A DNA stretch of 8,509 nt, taken from positions 1 to 8,509 of the forward strand of contig DATBFY010000515.1 of assembly GCA_036558265.1 (NCBI GenBank), given 5' to 3'. Source of the DNA: RYN-433 sp036558265 (GTDB lineage Bacteria > Planctomycetota > Phycisphaerae > Tepidisphaerales > Tepidisphaeraceae). How positions within the stretch are numbered: position 1 is the first letter of the stretch; each line of letters opens with the position of its first letter. Shown piece after piece: positions 1-6,763 of the stretch. Position numbers and translations under genes: made by a program. The notes beneath the pieces are model-generated. The model ran no database searches. It worked only from the letters and a program-made list of their open reading frames with translations, and was not told the origin of the DNA.

Positions 1-983
1 AGCGAAGCGCCCAGGAGCACCTGGGAGGCGATCATGCCACCCAAGCCCCACGAGGCGGTCACGCCGACGAAGGACGTGCCCATCACGATGGCCGCGACAA
101 GCAGAAGTCGCGGCCGGGTGTGCCAGAAGACGGTCGCGCCCAAGAGCCAGAACATCAGCCAGCGGCTGACCATCCATATGCTGCCCACCGCCGTTTGAGC
201 TGTCGGGTCGAGCGGTTTCATCACGGGCAGGAGCGGCATCAGGGCCGACAGGCTGTAGATGACCACGTAGGTCGAAGGGAGCGCGATCCGCGAGAGCCAG
301 AGCGCGACCGTTCCCTGTCTTTGCAGCGCCGGTTCCGGATCCAGGTGCGGGCGGGGGGCGGCCGGTCCGGCGACGGGCTCGCCGTAGCCGCGGGTCTTGA
401 GGATCAGCACGACGATGGTCAGGTGGATCAGCAGCGGGAGGAAGAACACGCCGCGCGGGTCGATCTTGAGGATCGTCCCCTGCACGGCGACGGCCAGCGC
501 GCCGGTGCCGGCCCAGATCAGGTTGTACATGCCGATCTGTCTCGACATGGTGTGCGGGTCGGCGTTGGCGGCGGAGGCGCTCTCGAGCACCGGCCAGTTC
601 AGCGCCATGAGCGGGACGAAGGTGATGATGGCGGCGGTGAGCACGCGGTGGTCGTGCGCCAGCACGCCGACGAGTGAGACGGCGGCGAGCGCCAGGTTAG
701 CGGCGATCAGCAAACGCCGATTGCCCATGGCCTTGGCGAGTTTCTCTGAGAGCAGCGACGCGATGACGTAGACGGCGCCCTGCGAGGCGGCGAGGAGGAA
801 GTTGCGCACCGGGCCCCAGTGGAACACCCGGGCGGTGTAGAAAAAGATGCCGATGAAGAGAAGGTTGCCGGCGAAGGAGAGGATGGCCTCGATGACGTAG
901 GTGGTGCGGAGGTGATCCCGGTCGGAGATCGGCGGGGCGGCGGCGGCGGCGGCGGCGTGATGCAACAGGGCGTCTTCGGTCAT
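1..983 (-). CDS. Major facilitator superfamily transporter, C-terminus beyond window
   Basis: Reading the minus strand from ATG at 983 gives 327 uninterrupted codons that run off the left edge. The product is strongly hydrophobic, with about nine to ten likely membrane segments visible (for example near residues 30-50, 62-78 and 91-110), so a 12-helix transporter missing its last two or three helices is likely. Between helices 2 and 3, residues 79-90 (SEKLAKAMGNRR) match a degenerate MFS motif A loop. A polar loop rich in Pro and His follows helix 6, as expected between the two six-helix halves. The N-terminal tail contains seven consecutive alanines (residues 10-16). No strong Shine-Dalgarno sequence precedes the ATG. 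The substrate cannot be told from the sequence. The gene is divergent from all others here. Family assignment is fairly safe; function is unknown. Confidence 0.8.
   Translation of the reverse strand, partial: MTEDALLHHAAAAAAAPPISDRDHLRTTYVIEAILSFAGNLLFIGIFFYTARVFHWGPVRNFLLAASQGAVYVIASLLSEKLAKAMGNRRLLIAANLALAAVSLVGVLAHDHRVLTAAIITFVPLMALNWPVLESASAANADPHTMSRQIGMYNLIWAGTGALAVAVQGTILKIDPRGVFFLPLLIHLTIVVLILKTRGYGEPVAGPAAPRPHLDPEPALQRQGTVALWLSRIALPSTYVVIYSLSALMPLLPVMKPLDPTAQTAVGSIWMVSRWLMFWLLGATVFWHTRPRLLLVAAIVMGTSFVGVTASWGLGGMIASQVLLGAS
936..956. repeat. (GGC)7 trinucleotide repeat
   Basis: Seven perfect GGC units on the plus strand encode seven alanines (residues 10-16) near the N-terminus of the minus-strand transporter. 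Length change by whole units would keep frame and alter only the cytoplasmic tail. Confidence 0.85.
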
Positions 984-1171
984 GAAGGTGCGGCATCATC
1001 GGGGGGAGGGGCGGATTTCACAACCATGCTGGGCTTCGGCCCCAACTCACTGAAACAGCCGCAACGGCGCGCACTTTCGCCATGGCGAGCAATTATTTAG
1101 AATCGCAGTCAGCGGCTGGGAGGCGGTCCGCGCGTCGCACCTCTCCTCGCCGCCACTACTTGGAGGCAAAC
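984..1171. promoter_or_regulatory. Divergent intergenic region with a weak promoter candidate
   Basis: This 188-base gap separates the leftward transporter from the rightward secreted-protein gene, so promoters for both should lie here. On the plus strand TAGAAT at 1098-1103 differs from the -10 consensus at one base, within a locally AT-rich patch (1091-1103) that stands out from the GC-rich surroundings. The hexamer 17 bases upstream (TTTCGC, 1075-1080) is a poor -35. A short hairpin, GGGC-TTCG-GCCC (1031-1042), could form the very stable UUCG tetraloop in a plus-strand transcript. I see no convincing minus-strand promoter and no gene. Confidence 0.35.
1162..1166 (+). promoter_or_regulatory. 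Shine-Dalgarno that sets the GTG start at 1172
   Basis: GGAGG lies five bases before GTG at 1172. It supports this start over the in-frame ATG at 1082, which has no such signal and would add 30 residues in front of the signal peptide. Confidence 0.7.
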
Positions 1172-1567
1172 GTGAAAACGATCGTCTCGGTGGCGTTGGT
1201 ACTCGGGCTCTGCGGCCTCGCCCGCGCGGCGGGGGACGGGAAGGCAGACCCGGTCGGGACGTGGAAGTGCGAGTACGCGATCGGCGACCTGCAGCGAACG
1301 GCCACCCTGACGATCACGAAGGACGCTGACAAGCTCGCCGGCACGATGAGCTGGCCGAACCAGAAGGAAACGAAGCTCAAGGATGTGAAACTGAAGGACG
1401 CGGAACTGACATTCTCCGCCGAGCGGGTGCTCGGGGACAACAAGTACAACGTCGAGTACAAGTTCACGATCGACGGGGACAAGCTCAAAGGCAAAGGCGC
1501 AGTGGAAAACGACGGCCAGCGGACGGAGTTCGACATCACGGCCAAACGGGAGAAGAAGGACAAGTAG
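1172..1567 (+). CDS. Small secreted beta-rich protein, function unknown
   Basis: The 131-residue product starts with a lysine and a hydrophobic stretch ending in ARA (about residues 2-19), a typical Sec signal peptide with signal peptidase I cleavage; there is no lipobox. The mature part opens with GTWKCEY and then alternates short hydrophobic strands with turns of the type GDKLKGK, DADKLAGTM and KDAELTF. This Gly-Thr-Trp start followed by repeated 'tolerance' strands resembles the small lipocalin-like or avidin-like barrel proteins that are common as conserved hypotheticals in Planctomycetota. The end is lysine-rich. The start is chosen by GGAGG at 1162-1166 and the signal peptide. No enzyme motif is visible. 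It is separated from the cyclase gene by 163 bases containing a hairpin, so it may be monocistronic. The fold is an inference from pattern only. Confidence 0.75.
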   Translation: MKTIVSVALVLGLCGLARAAGDGKADPVGTWKCEYAIGDLQRTATLTITKDADKLAGTMSWPNQKETKLKDVKLKDAELTFSAERVLGDNKYNVEYKFTIDGDKLKGKGAVENDGQRTEFDITAKREKKDK

Positions 1568-1581
1568 CAGTGGGGCGGTTG

Positions 1582-1605
1582 CGAGCGGACGATCACTTCC
1601 GCTCG
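1582..1605 (+). terminator. Perfect 8-bp hairpin after the secreted-protein gene
   Basis: CGAGCGGA (1582-1589) is the exact reverse complement of TCCGCTCG (1598-1605), with an 8-base loop, starting 15 bases after the stop codon. No T-run follows, so it is not a canonical intrinsic terminator. It could still cause pausing or protect the 3' end of the mRNA. Confidence 0.4.
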
Positions 1606-1692
1606 ATGCCAGAACCTTCGGTCGTTGAAACTCCCTCAGGACGACGAGCGTTGGAAGGCGGCGGGCGGAGTCCAGTCTACGGAACGCCGGAC

Positions 1693-1720
1693 ATGACACG
1701 ATTCTCACTGCCGCTACACT
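1693..1720 (+). promoter_or_regulatory. Candidate promoter of the cyclase operon
   Basis: ATGACA (1693-1698, one mismatch to TTGACA), a 16-base spacer and TACACT (1715-1720, four of six to TATAAT) sit just before the cyclase ATG at 1731. A start of transcription about seven bases after the -10 would fall near 1727, leaving almost no leader; this fits the absence of a Shine-Dalgarno sequence. The rest of the 1568-1730 gap holds only the hairpin at 1582-1605. Confidence 0.35.
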
Positions 1721-1730
1721 GACGCGCACG

Positions 1731-3806
1731 ATGCGCCTGCCCGTCCGGTTGCCCGATTATCACCCGTTGCAGCGGTGGCTGGCCGCCTGCGCGATCGCGC
1801 TGGGTTGCAGCGTCATGGGCCTGGTGCTCTGGGCGCCGCTGGGCATCCTGGCGCCGGTGCGCGCGCTCGACAGTGTCGCGTACGACTCGCTCTATCGCTT
1901 TCGCGCGCCGTCGAGCGTGCAGGACGGCCCGATCGTCATCGTCGGTGTGAACGACGAAAGCATCGAGGTGATCGACCGCGAGAACAAGAAAGGCTGGCCC
2001 TGGCCGCGCGACTACTGGGGCAAGATGGTCAGTTATCTCGACTCGGTGAAGGCCAGGGCGATCGTCATCGACCTGCTCTTCGACCGCTCGAGCGTCTACA
2101 ACACGCCGACCAACGAGGACGACCGCAAGTTCGCCGAGGCGATCGACGCGGCGACGATCCCGGTGGTGCTGGCGACGGTCGCGCGCAAGGACGGATCGAC
2201 GTGGGACGTCGCGCCGCCCGTGACCGACAAGGTGGTGGGGGCGGCCAACATCTCGGACGACGAGGTGATCCGCTCGTACGCGCCGCGCGTGAACGGCCGG
2301 CCGAGCCTGGCGCTGCAGACGATGGCGCAGCTGGGCGTGCCGGCGCCTGCCTGGGCGGCTGGCGATGCGACGACGCCGTTCCTGCTCCGCTATTACGGAC
2401 CGCACGCGCGGGGCGGTCAGCCGGTGACGTTCCGCTACGTCGCCGCCGCGGACCTGGTGCGCGCCGCGGACGATCCGACCCATGCCGCGCGGCTCAAGAT
2501 CTCGCCGGAGATGTTCAAGGACAAGATCGTGTTCATCGCGGCGATCACGGCGGGGACGTACGACCTCAAGGCGTCGCCGCTGTCGCCGCGTTACCCCGGC
2601 GTCGAGATCCACGCGACGGCGCTGCAGAACATGCTCGCCAACCAGCGGGTGACGCCCGTGGGCGGGCTGATGCGTGTGATCGCTCTGATGGCGGGCTGTT
2701 TTCTCGCCGGCGTGGGGACGGTGATCCCCGAGCGCGTGCCGCTGAAGGTCGTCGGGGGGGTGGTGGGGCTGGCGCTGGTGCTGGGCACCACGACGGGCCT
2801 GTTCATGGGCAACAACGTCCGCTGGATGCCCCCGGCCGGCATGACCCTGGCGGTGCTGCTGGCCGCGTTCCTCGGGCTGACGTGGAGCTACTTCACCGAA
2901 CTGCGGCAGCGGCGGATCGTGTTCAACGCGCTGGCGCAGAACACGTCCGAAGAGGTCGCCGCCGAGATCGCGCGGGACCCGCGCAAGCTCAAGATCGGCG
3001 GGCAGCGCCGCGAGATGACGGTGATGTTCACGGACCTGGCAAACTTCACGACGCTCTCGGAGTCGCTCGACTCGGCGACGCTCGAACAGGTCCTCCAGCT
3101 TTACCTGGAGGAGATGTCGGCGATCGTCCTGCGGCAGAACGGCTATCTCGACAAGTACATCGGCGACGCGATCATGTCGTTCTGGAACGCCCCGTTGAAC
3201 CAGTCCGACCACGCCGTGCGCGCCTGCCACGCGGCCCTGGAGATGCGCCGCCGCGAGGCCATGATCCAGCCCAAGCTGCGCGAGATGTGCGGGCAGGAGT
3301 TGCACAGCCGGATCGGGATTAACTCGGGCCAGATGGTCGTCGGAAACATGGGCTCGCCGTTCAAGTTCTCCTACACGGTGATCGGGGATTCGGTGAACCT
3401 CGCCAGCCGCCTGGAGGGCGCCAATAAACTGTATGGCACGCGCTTGCTGTTAAGTGAGACGACAGCCAATCTGGTCAAGGACAAGTTCCTCCTGCGCAAG
3501 GTGGATTTGTTGCGGGTCAAGGGCAAGCGCCAGCCGATGGCAGTTTATGAGTTGCTGGGCGAGCTCGCTGCTGACGGAGGCGCTGCGCCTGATCCGCCTA
3601 CGCTGGATCTGATCGGGCGGTACGAGCGGGCATTGTCGCTCTACCAGGCCGGGCAGTTTGGCGAAGCGTTGCCGCTGTTGAATGACCTGATGAGGGACTT
3701 TCCCGCGGACGGTCCGACCGCTACATTGCTCGATCGCGTTCGCCACTTCGGCGAGCACCCCCCGGGGCCGGATTGGGACGGCGTATACGTCGCAAAGGAC
3801 AAGTAA
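1731..3806 (+). CDS. CHASE2-domain class III adenylate cyclase
   Basis: The 691-residue membrane enzyme probably makes cAMP from ATP in response to an extracytoplasmic signal. An N-terminal helix (about 16-35) leads into a CHASE2 sensor domain (about 45-305) with its hallmark WPWPR at 89-93 and DLLFD at 114-118. Three further helices follow (about 314-333, 338-358, 371-390), the usual CHASE2 topology that puts the sensor outside. The cytoplasmic cyclase domain (about 425-605) has both metal-binding aspartates (D435 in FTDLANF, D479 in KYIGD), adenine-selecting K475 with T549 in the YTVIGD motif, and transition-state N556 and R560, so it looks active and ATP-specific. A TPR-like repeat (about 628-675) ends the protein. 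The ATG at 1731 has no visible Shine-Dalgarno. It heads a likely operon with the SH3 and M48 genes. Leucine codon use changes in the last 130 codons. Confidence 0.93.
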   Translation: MRLPVRLPDYHPLQRWLAACAIALGCSVMGLVLWAPLGILAPVRALDSVAYDSLYRFRAPSSVQDGPIVIVGVNDESIEVIDRENKKGWPWPRDYWGKMVSYLDSVKARAIVIDLLFDRSSVYNTPTNEDDRKFAEAIDAATIPVVLATVARKDGSTWDVAPPVTDKVVGAANISDDEVIRSYAPRVNGRPSLALQTMAQLGVPAPAWAAGDATTPFLLRYYGPHARGGQPVTFRYVAAADLVRAADDPTHAARLKISPEMFKDKIVFIAAITAGTYDLKASPLSPRYPGVEIHATALQNMLANQRVTPVGGLMRVIALMAGCFLAGVGTVIPERVPLKVVGGVVGLALVLGTTTGLFMGNNVRWMPPAGMTLAVLLAAFLGLTWSYFTELRQRRIVFNALAQNTSEEVAAEIARDPRKLKIGGQRREMTVMFTDLANFTTLSESLDSATLEQVLQLYLEEMSAIVLRQNGYLDKYIGDAIMSFWNAPLNQSDHAVRACHAALEMRRREAMIQPKLREMCGQELHSRIGINSGQMVVGNMGSPFKFSYTVIGDSVNLASRLEGANKLYGTRLLLSETTANLVKDKFLLRKVDLLRVKGKRQPMAVYELLGELAADGGAAPDPPTLDLIGRYERALSLYQAGQFGEALPLLNDLMRDFPADGPTATLLDRVRHFGEHPPGPDWDGVYVAKDK

Positions 3807-3824
3807 CGCAAGGACATCACAGAC

Positions 3825-4292
3825 ATGACTGGTCGCAAGAAAACCCTCCGGACAATCGCGGCCGCCGTTCTGGCGGGTGCGGTGATTACTGGTGCAGCGT
3901 TCGCGGAAGACGTCGTGGTCAAGCTGCCGCACGTCGGCCTGCTGGCGCAAAAATCCGGCAAGGGGCCCCGCGTGGCGGAGCTGAAGGACGGGGACAAGCT
4001 GCAGGTCGTCGGCAAGGAAGGCACGTGGCTTCGTGTGAAGGCCGGTGACAAGGAAGGCTACGTGCAGGCCAACTCGGTCGGGACGGGGCAGGGCGGCGGT
4101 TCCAGCTTCAACCAGATGATCGCCGGGACGTCCGAGGCCAGTTCCGCCGCAGCCGGCAAGGGCCTGGGCGAAGCCCTCAAGTACGCCCAGACCAAGGGCA
4201 TGAGCACGGCGGGGCTCGATCGCATGATCGCCCTGAGCAAGTCGCTCACCCCGGCGGATTGGGAAAAGTTCAACAGCCAGGCAGGTAAGTGA
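3825..4292 (+). CDS. Secreted SH3-domain protein of the cyclase-M48 cluster
   Basis: The product has 155 residues. Residues 1-27 are a Sec signal peptide: basic RKKTLR, a hydrophobic core, and cleavage after AFA before E28. Residues about 33-86 form a bacterial SH3-like (SH3b) domain: a conserved DGDKLQVV strand (55-62), the tryptophan of GTWLRVK (W68) and GYVQ (78-81). Such domains often bind cell-wall peptides or proteins, but the ligand here cannot be seen. After a glycine-rich hinge, a helical C-terminal part (about 95-155) contains KGLGEALKYAQ and GLDRMIALSKSL; I do not recognise it as an enzyme. The gene starts 18 bases after the cyclase stop and ends 19 bases before the M48 start, so co-transcription is very likely. 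A role as partner or substrate adaptor of either neighbour is speculation. Confidence 0.85.
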   Translation: MTGRKKTLRTIAAAVLAGAVITGAAFAEDVVVKLPHVGLLAQKSGKGPRVAELKDGDKLQVVGKEGTWLRVKAGDKEGYVQANSVGTGQGGGSSFNQMIAGTSEASSAAAGKGLGEALKYAQTKGMSTAGLDRMIALSKSLTPADWEKFNSQAGK

Positions 4293-4298
4293 GCGCGT

Positions 4299-4303
4299 GG
4301 AGG
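4299..4303 (+). promoter_or_regulatory. Shine-Dalgarno that sets the M48 start at 4312
   Basis: GGAGG lies eight bases before ATG 4312. It favours this start over the in-frame GTG at 4297, which overlaps the motif's left end and would put MEDGA before the lipoprotein signal. Confidence 0.7.
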
Positions 4304-4311
4304 ACGGAGCA

Positions 4312-5202
4312 ATGAAGACGACGAAGACGATTCTGGCGGCGGCGATCCTGTGCGGATTGGTCGGCGGGTGCGGCAGTGGCGGCAGCAGCAGCGGCGGCGG
4401 GGGTGGCGGGCTGGGCGGCATCGCCGGCACGGGCATCAGCCTGGGTCAGTTCATCCCCGGTCAGGCCGGTCAATACGCCGACGCCGGAGTCAAGGGCCTT
4501 TCCGCCGCCAGCATGAACGAAACCGATGAGGACGAGTTGGGCCGATCGGTCGCCATTGCCGCCACCAATCGCTGGCCGGTTCTCGACAATCCCAACCTCA
4601 CGAAATACGTCACGATGGTCGGCCTGTCGCTCGCCGACGCCACGGGCAAGCCGGACGGCAACTGGGTCTTTGGCGTGCTCGACACGCCGGACGTCGGCGC
4701 TTACTCGGGCCCCAACGGCTACATCATGGTCACGCGCGGCGCGATCCAGTTGATGCAGGACGAGAGCGAGCTGGCGGGCGTGCTGGCCCACGAGATGGGA
4801 CACGTGATCGACCGCGACGGCTTCAAGACCGTGCAGACGGCCAATCTGGTGGGCGCGGGCATGGAGGCCGCCTCCGCCGCCGACCGCCGCGTCGCCATGT
4901 TCAACCAGGCTTCGGACCTCCTGGTCAACACGGTGTTCTCCAGCGGCTGGAACCAGGGACAGGAAACCGGCGCTGACACCAAGGCCGTCCAGCTCCTGAT
5001 CGCCTCGGGCTACGATCCGCACGGTCTGGCGCGGTTTCTCCAGCGGATGCAGGCGGCCGGGGGATCACGCGGCGCAAGGCCCTTCGGCACCCACCCCGGC
5101 ACGGGCGACCGCATCGCCCACATCTCGTCGCAGGCCGGCGGACGGGGCGGCGCGACAAACGCCGACCGCTTCGCCAAGGCGAAGGCGGACGCGAAGCTCT
5201 GA
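4312..5202 (+). CDS. M48 family zinc metalloprotease, lipoprotein
   Basis: The 296-residue protein begins with a lipoprotein signal ending in LVGGC, so C20 should be lipidated; the following G21 does not suggest inner-membrane retention. A Gly/Ser-rich tether (about 21-35) precedes the peptidase. The zinc site is HEMGH (H160, E161, H164), with the third ligand E218 in QETGAD, followed by the family's AVQLL-ASGYDP stretch and the HPGTGDRIAHI motif near the C-terminus. Residues about 60-150 (DELGRSVA, then FGVLDTPDVGAYSGPNGYIMV and TRGAI) are the typical pro-catalytic region of soluble M48 proteases such as BepA/LoiP-type proteins. All catalytic residues are present, so it should be active, probably cleaving misfolded or envelope proteins in the periplasm. 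It is the last gene of the cyclase-SH3-M48 unit; a structured 150-base gap follows. Confidence 0.92.
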   Translation: MKTTKTILAAAILCGLVGGCGSGGSSSGGGGGGLGGIAGTGISLGQFIPGQAGQYADAGVKGLSAASMNETDEDELGRSVAIAATNRWPVLDNPNLTKYVTMVGLSLADATGKPDGNWVFGVLDTPDVGAYSGPNGYIMVTRGAIQLMQDESELAGVLAHEMGHVIDRDGFKTVQTANLVGAGMEAASAADRRVAMFNQASDLLVNTVFSSGWNQGQETGADTKAVQLLIASGYDPHGLARFLQRMQAAGGSRGARPFGTHPGTGDRIAHISSQAGGRGGATNADRFAKAKADAKL

Positions 5203-5352
5203 CGGTCAGGCGTTACGATCGGCACAGATTGCCGGGGCGTGGTTTCCGATCGCACTCTGTGTGCCGTGAACCCGCCCGCTGAAGCGGGGCTCGTCCGGGG
5301 CGATCGGGCTTTTTGGTTGATTTTCCTGTGGCGGGGGGGGAAAAACGTGCGC
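5203..5352 (+). promoter_or_regulatory. Structured 150-base leader with competing stems and T5 tract
   Basis: This gap between the M48 stop and the Gfo/Idh start holds several inverted repeats. CGATCGG (5216-5222) is the exact complement of CCGATCG (5246-5252), and an identical second CGATCGG lies at 5301-5307. GGC-ACAGA (5221-5228) can instead pair with TCTGT and GCC (5256-5265, two-base bulge). CCCGC-TGAA-GCGGG (5275-5288) is a compact hairpin. GCCCG (5274-5278) can pair with CGGGC (5305-5309), directly followed by five T (5310-5314). Several pairings exclude each other. The region may be simply the M48 terminator plus a promoter, or an attenuator. TACGAT at 5214-5219 is a weak -10. An eight-G run (5333-5340) lies near the start codon. 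Confidence 0.4.
5274..5314 (+). terminator. Possible intrinsic terminator between M48 and Gfo/Idh genes
   Basis: A GC-rich hairpin region (CCCGC-TGAA-GCGGG at 5275-5288, or the longer GCCCG/CGGGC pairing 5274-5309) ends directly in TTTTT at 5310-5314, about 70-110 bases after the M48 stop. The stem next to the T-run is only five base pairs with a long loop, so the call is tentative. Confidence 0.35.
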
Positions 5353-6723
5353 ATGAATCCCAAGCCAAGCGCAAAAAAGCCGGACCGTCGCGAATTTCTC
5401 AAGACTACCTCGAAAATTGCTGCCGTTTCGGCGCTGGCGGGCGTGGCCATCCCCGCCGTCCATGCCGCCGAGGACAACACCATCCGCCTCGCCCTGATCG
5501 GCTGCGGGGGGCGCGGCGGTGGGGCGGCGGCGAACGCGCTGGCGACCACCGGGGGGCCGGTCAAGCTGGTCGCGATGGCCGACATTTTTGAAGACCACAT
5601 CAAGACCCATTATGACAGCCTGAAGAAGCAATTCGGCGCCAACGTGGACGTGTCGGACGACCACAAGTTCCTGGGCTTCGACGCGTTTACCAAGGCCATG
5701 GACTGCCTCAAGGGCTCTGACATCGCGATCCTGACCACGCCGCCCGCGTTCCGGTGGGTGATTTTCAAGGCCGCTATCGATCGCGGGCTCAATGTGTTCA
5801 TGGAAAAGCCGGTGACCGTGGACGGTCCGACCACGCGCAAGATGCTCGCGCTGGCGGACGAGGCGCTGGAGAAGAACCTCAAGGTCGGCGTGGGGCTCAT
5901 GTGCCGGCACTGCGTGGCGCGGCACGAGCTCTACGACCGCATCAAGATGGGCCAGCTCGGCGACATCATCGCGCTGCGCGCGTATCGCGTGCACGGCCCG
6001 GTCGCCCAGTGCTTCGTCCCGCCCAACCCGGGCAAGCTGAGCGAGGTCGCGTACCAGATCGCCAACTTCCACTCGTTCCTGTGGGCATCCGGCGGGCTCT
6101 TCTCCGACTTCTACATCCACAACATCGACGAGTGCTGCTGGATGAAGGACGCCTGGCCGGTCAAGGCGGAGGCGATGGGCGGCCGGCACTACCGCGGCGA
6201 CATGATCGACCAGAATTTCGACGTTTACGACGTCGAATACACCTTCCCCGACGGCGCCAAGCTCTTCGTCCAGGGACGCTGCATCGACGGCTGCGCCAAC
6301 CAGTTCGCCTCCTACGCCCACGGCTCCAAGGGCATCGCGCAGATCTCGATCAACGGCCACTCGCCGACTCACACCCGCATCTGGCGCGGCCAGCGCACCG
6401 ATGGCAACCCGATCTGGGCCTACCCCCAGCCCGAGCCCAACCCCTACCAGGTCGAGTGGGACGACCTGATGAAGGCCATCCGCCAGGACAAGCCCTACAA
6501 CGAGGTCCGCCGCGGCGCCGAAGCGAGCCTGGTCACGAGCATGGGCCGCATGGCGGCGCACACCGGACAGGTGATCACGCGCGACCAGATGCTCGCCTGC
6601 ACGCACGAGTTCGCGCCCAACGTGGACAAGCTGACGATGGATGGCCCGGCCCCCCTGCTGGCCGACTCTGACGGCAAGTACCCTGTCCCGCAACCGGGGA
6701 TCAAGAAGACGCGGGAGTATTGA
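5353..6723 (+). CDS. Tat-exported Gfo/Idh/MocA family oxidoreductase
   Basis: The 456-residue protein is probably an NAD(P)-dependent sugar or polyol dehydrogenase, exported folded with its cofactor by the Tat system. The signal carries DRREFLK (R12, R13), a hydrophobic stretch, and a likely cleavage after VHA (about residue 38). A Rossmann fold follows, with GCGGRG at 50-55, an acidic strand end in VAMADIF, and the family's EKP motif at 151-153 (K152 is the usual catalytic lysine). The C-terminal substrate domain has GGLFSDFYIHNID, with H256 and D259 as the likely catalytic pair. Such exported members are very abundant in Planctomycetota, and the substrate cannot be deduced. ATG 5353 is chosen because it places the Tat motif at the N-terminus; GTG at 5347, six bases after a G-run, is an alternative. 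Upstream GTG 5239 is unlikely. The M28 gene follows after 40 bases. Confidence 0.92.
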   Translation: MNPKPSAKKPDRREFLKTTSKIAAVSALAGVAIPAVHAAEDNTIRLALIGCGGRGGGAAANALATTGGPVKLVAMADIFEDHIKTHYDSLKKQFGANVDVSDDHKFLGFDAFTKAMDCLKGSDIAILTTPPAFRWVIFKAAIDRGLNVFMEKPVTVDGPTTRKMLALADEALEKNLKVGVGLMCRHCVARHELYDRIKMGQLGDIIALRAYRVHGPVAQCFVPPNPGKLSEVAYQIANFHSFLWASGGLFSDFYIHNIDECCWMKDAWPVKAEAMGGRHYRGDMIDQNFDVYDVEYTFPDGAKLFVQGRCIDGCANQFASYAHGSKGIAQISINGHSPTHTRIWRGQRTDGNPIWAYPQPEPNPYQVEWDDLMKAIRQDKPYNEVRRGAEASLVTSMGRMAAHTGQVITRDQMLACTHEFAPNVDKLTMDGPAPLLADSDGKYPVPQPGIKKTREY

Positions 6724-6727
6724 TTGG

Positions 6728-6763
6728 GAAGGCACGGAGGGACGAAGGGACGAAGGCACGGAG
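6728..6763 (+). repeat. Purine-rich short direct repeats before the M28 gene
   Basis: GAAGGCACGGAG occurs twice (6728-6739 and 6752-6763), and between and overlapping them GGGACGAA is repeated in tandem (6739-6746, 6747-6754). The block fills almost the whole 40-base gap between the Gfo/Idh stop and the M28 start. It also supplies the only ribosome-binding candidate, GAAGG at 6752-6756, seven bases before ATG 6764. It looks like an intergenic repeat element that now serves, or overlaps, a translation signal. Confidence 0.7.

Noticed and set aside
120..677. Plus-strand open frame across the left part of the window
   Set aside because: It is antisense to the transporter, whose minus-strand translation gives a continuous set of membrane helices; this frame gives only charged low-complexity sequence.
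1082..1171. In-frame ATG extension of the small secreted protein
   Set aside because: It would put 30 mostly Arg/Ser residues before a clear signal peptide and ignores the GGAGG at 1162-1166.
2754..2760. Run of seven G within the cyclase gene, considered as a slippage site
   Set aside because: It encodes Gly and Val in a membrane helix and the frame is continuous; nothing else points to programmed slippage, and such runs are common at this GC content.
1677..3305. Open frame of 542 codons on the minus strand opposite the cyclase gene
   Set aside because: The translation is dominated by Arg, His, Asp and Val in the pattern expected from the complement of GC-rich coding DNA, has no recognisable domain, and lies opposite a gene with complete catalytic motifs.
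5239..5352. In-frame GTG extension of the Gfo/Idh protein
   Set aside because: It would place 38 residues before the twin-arginine signal, and the region is better explained as a structured untranslated leader or terminator.
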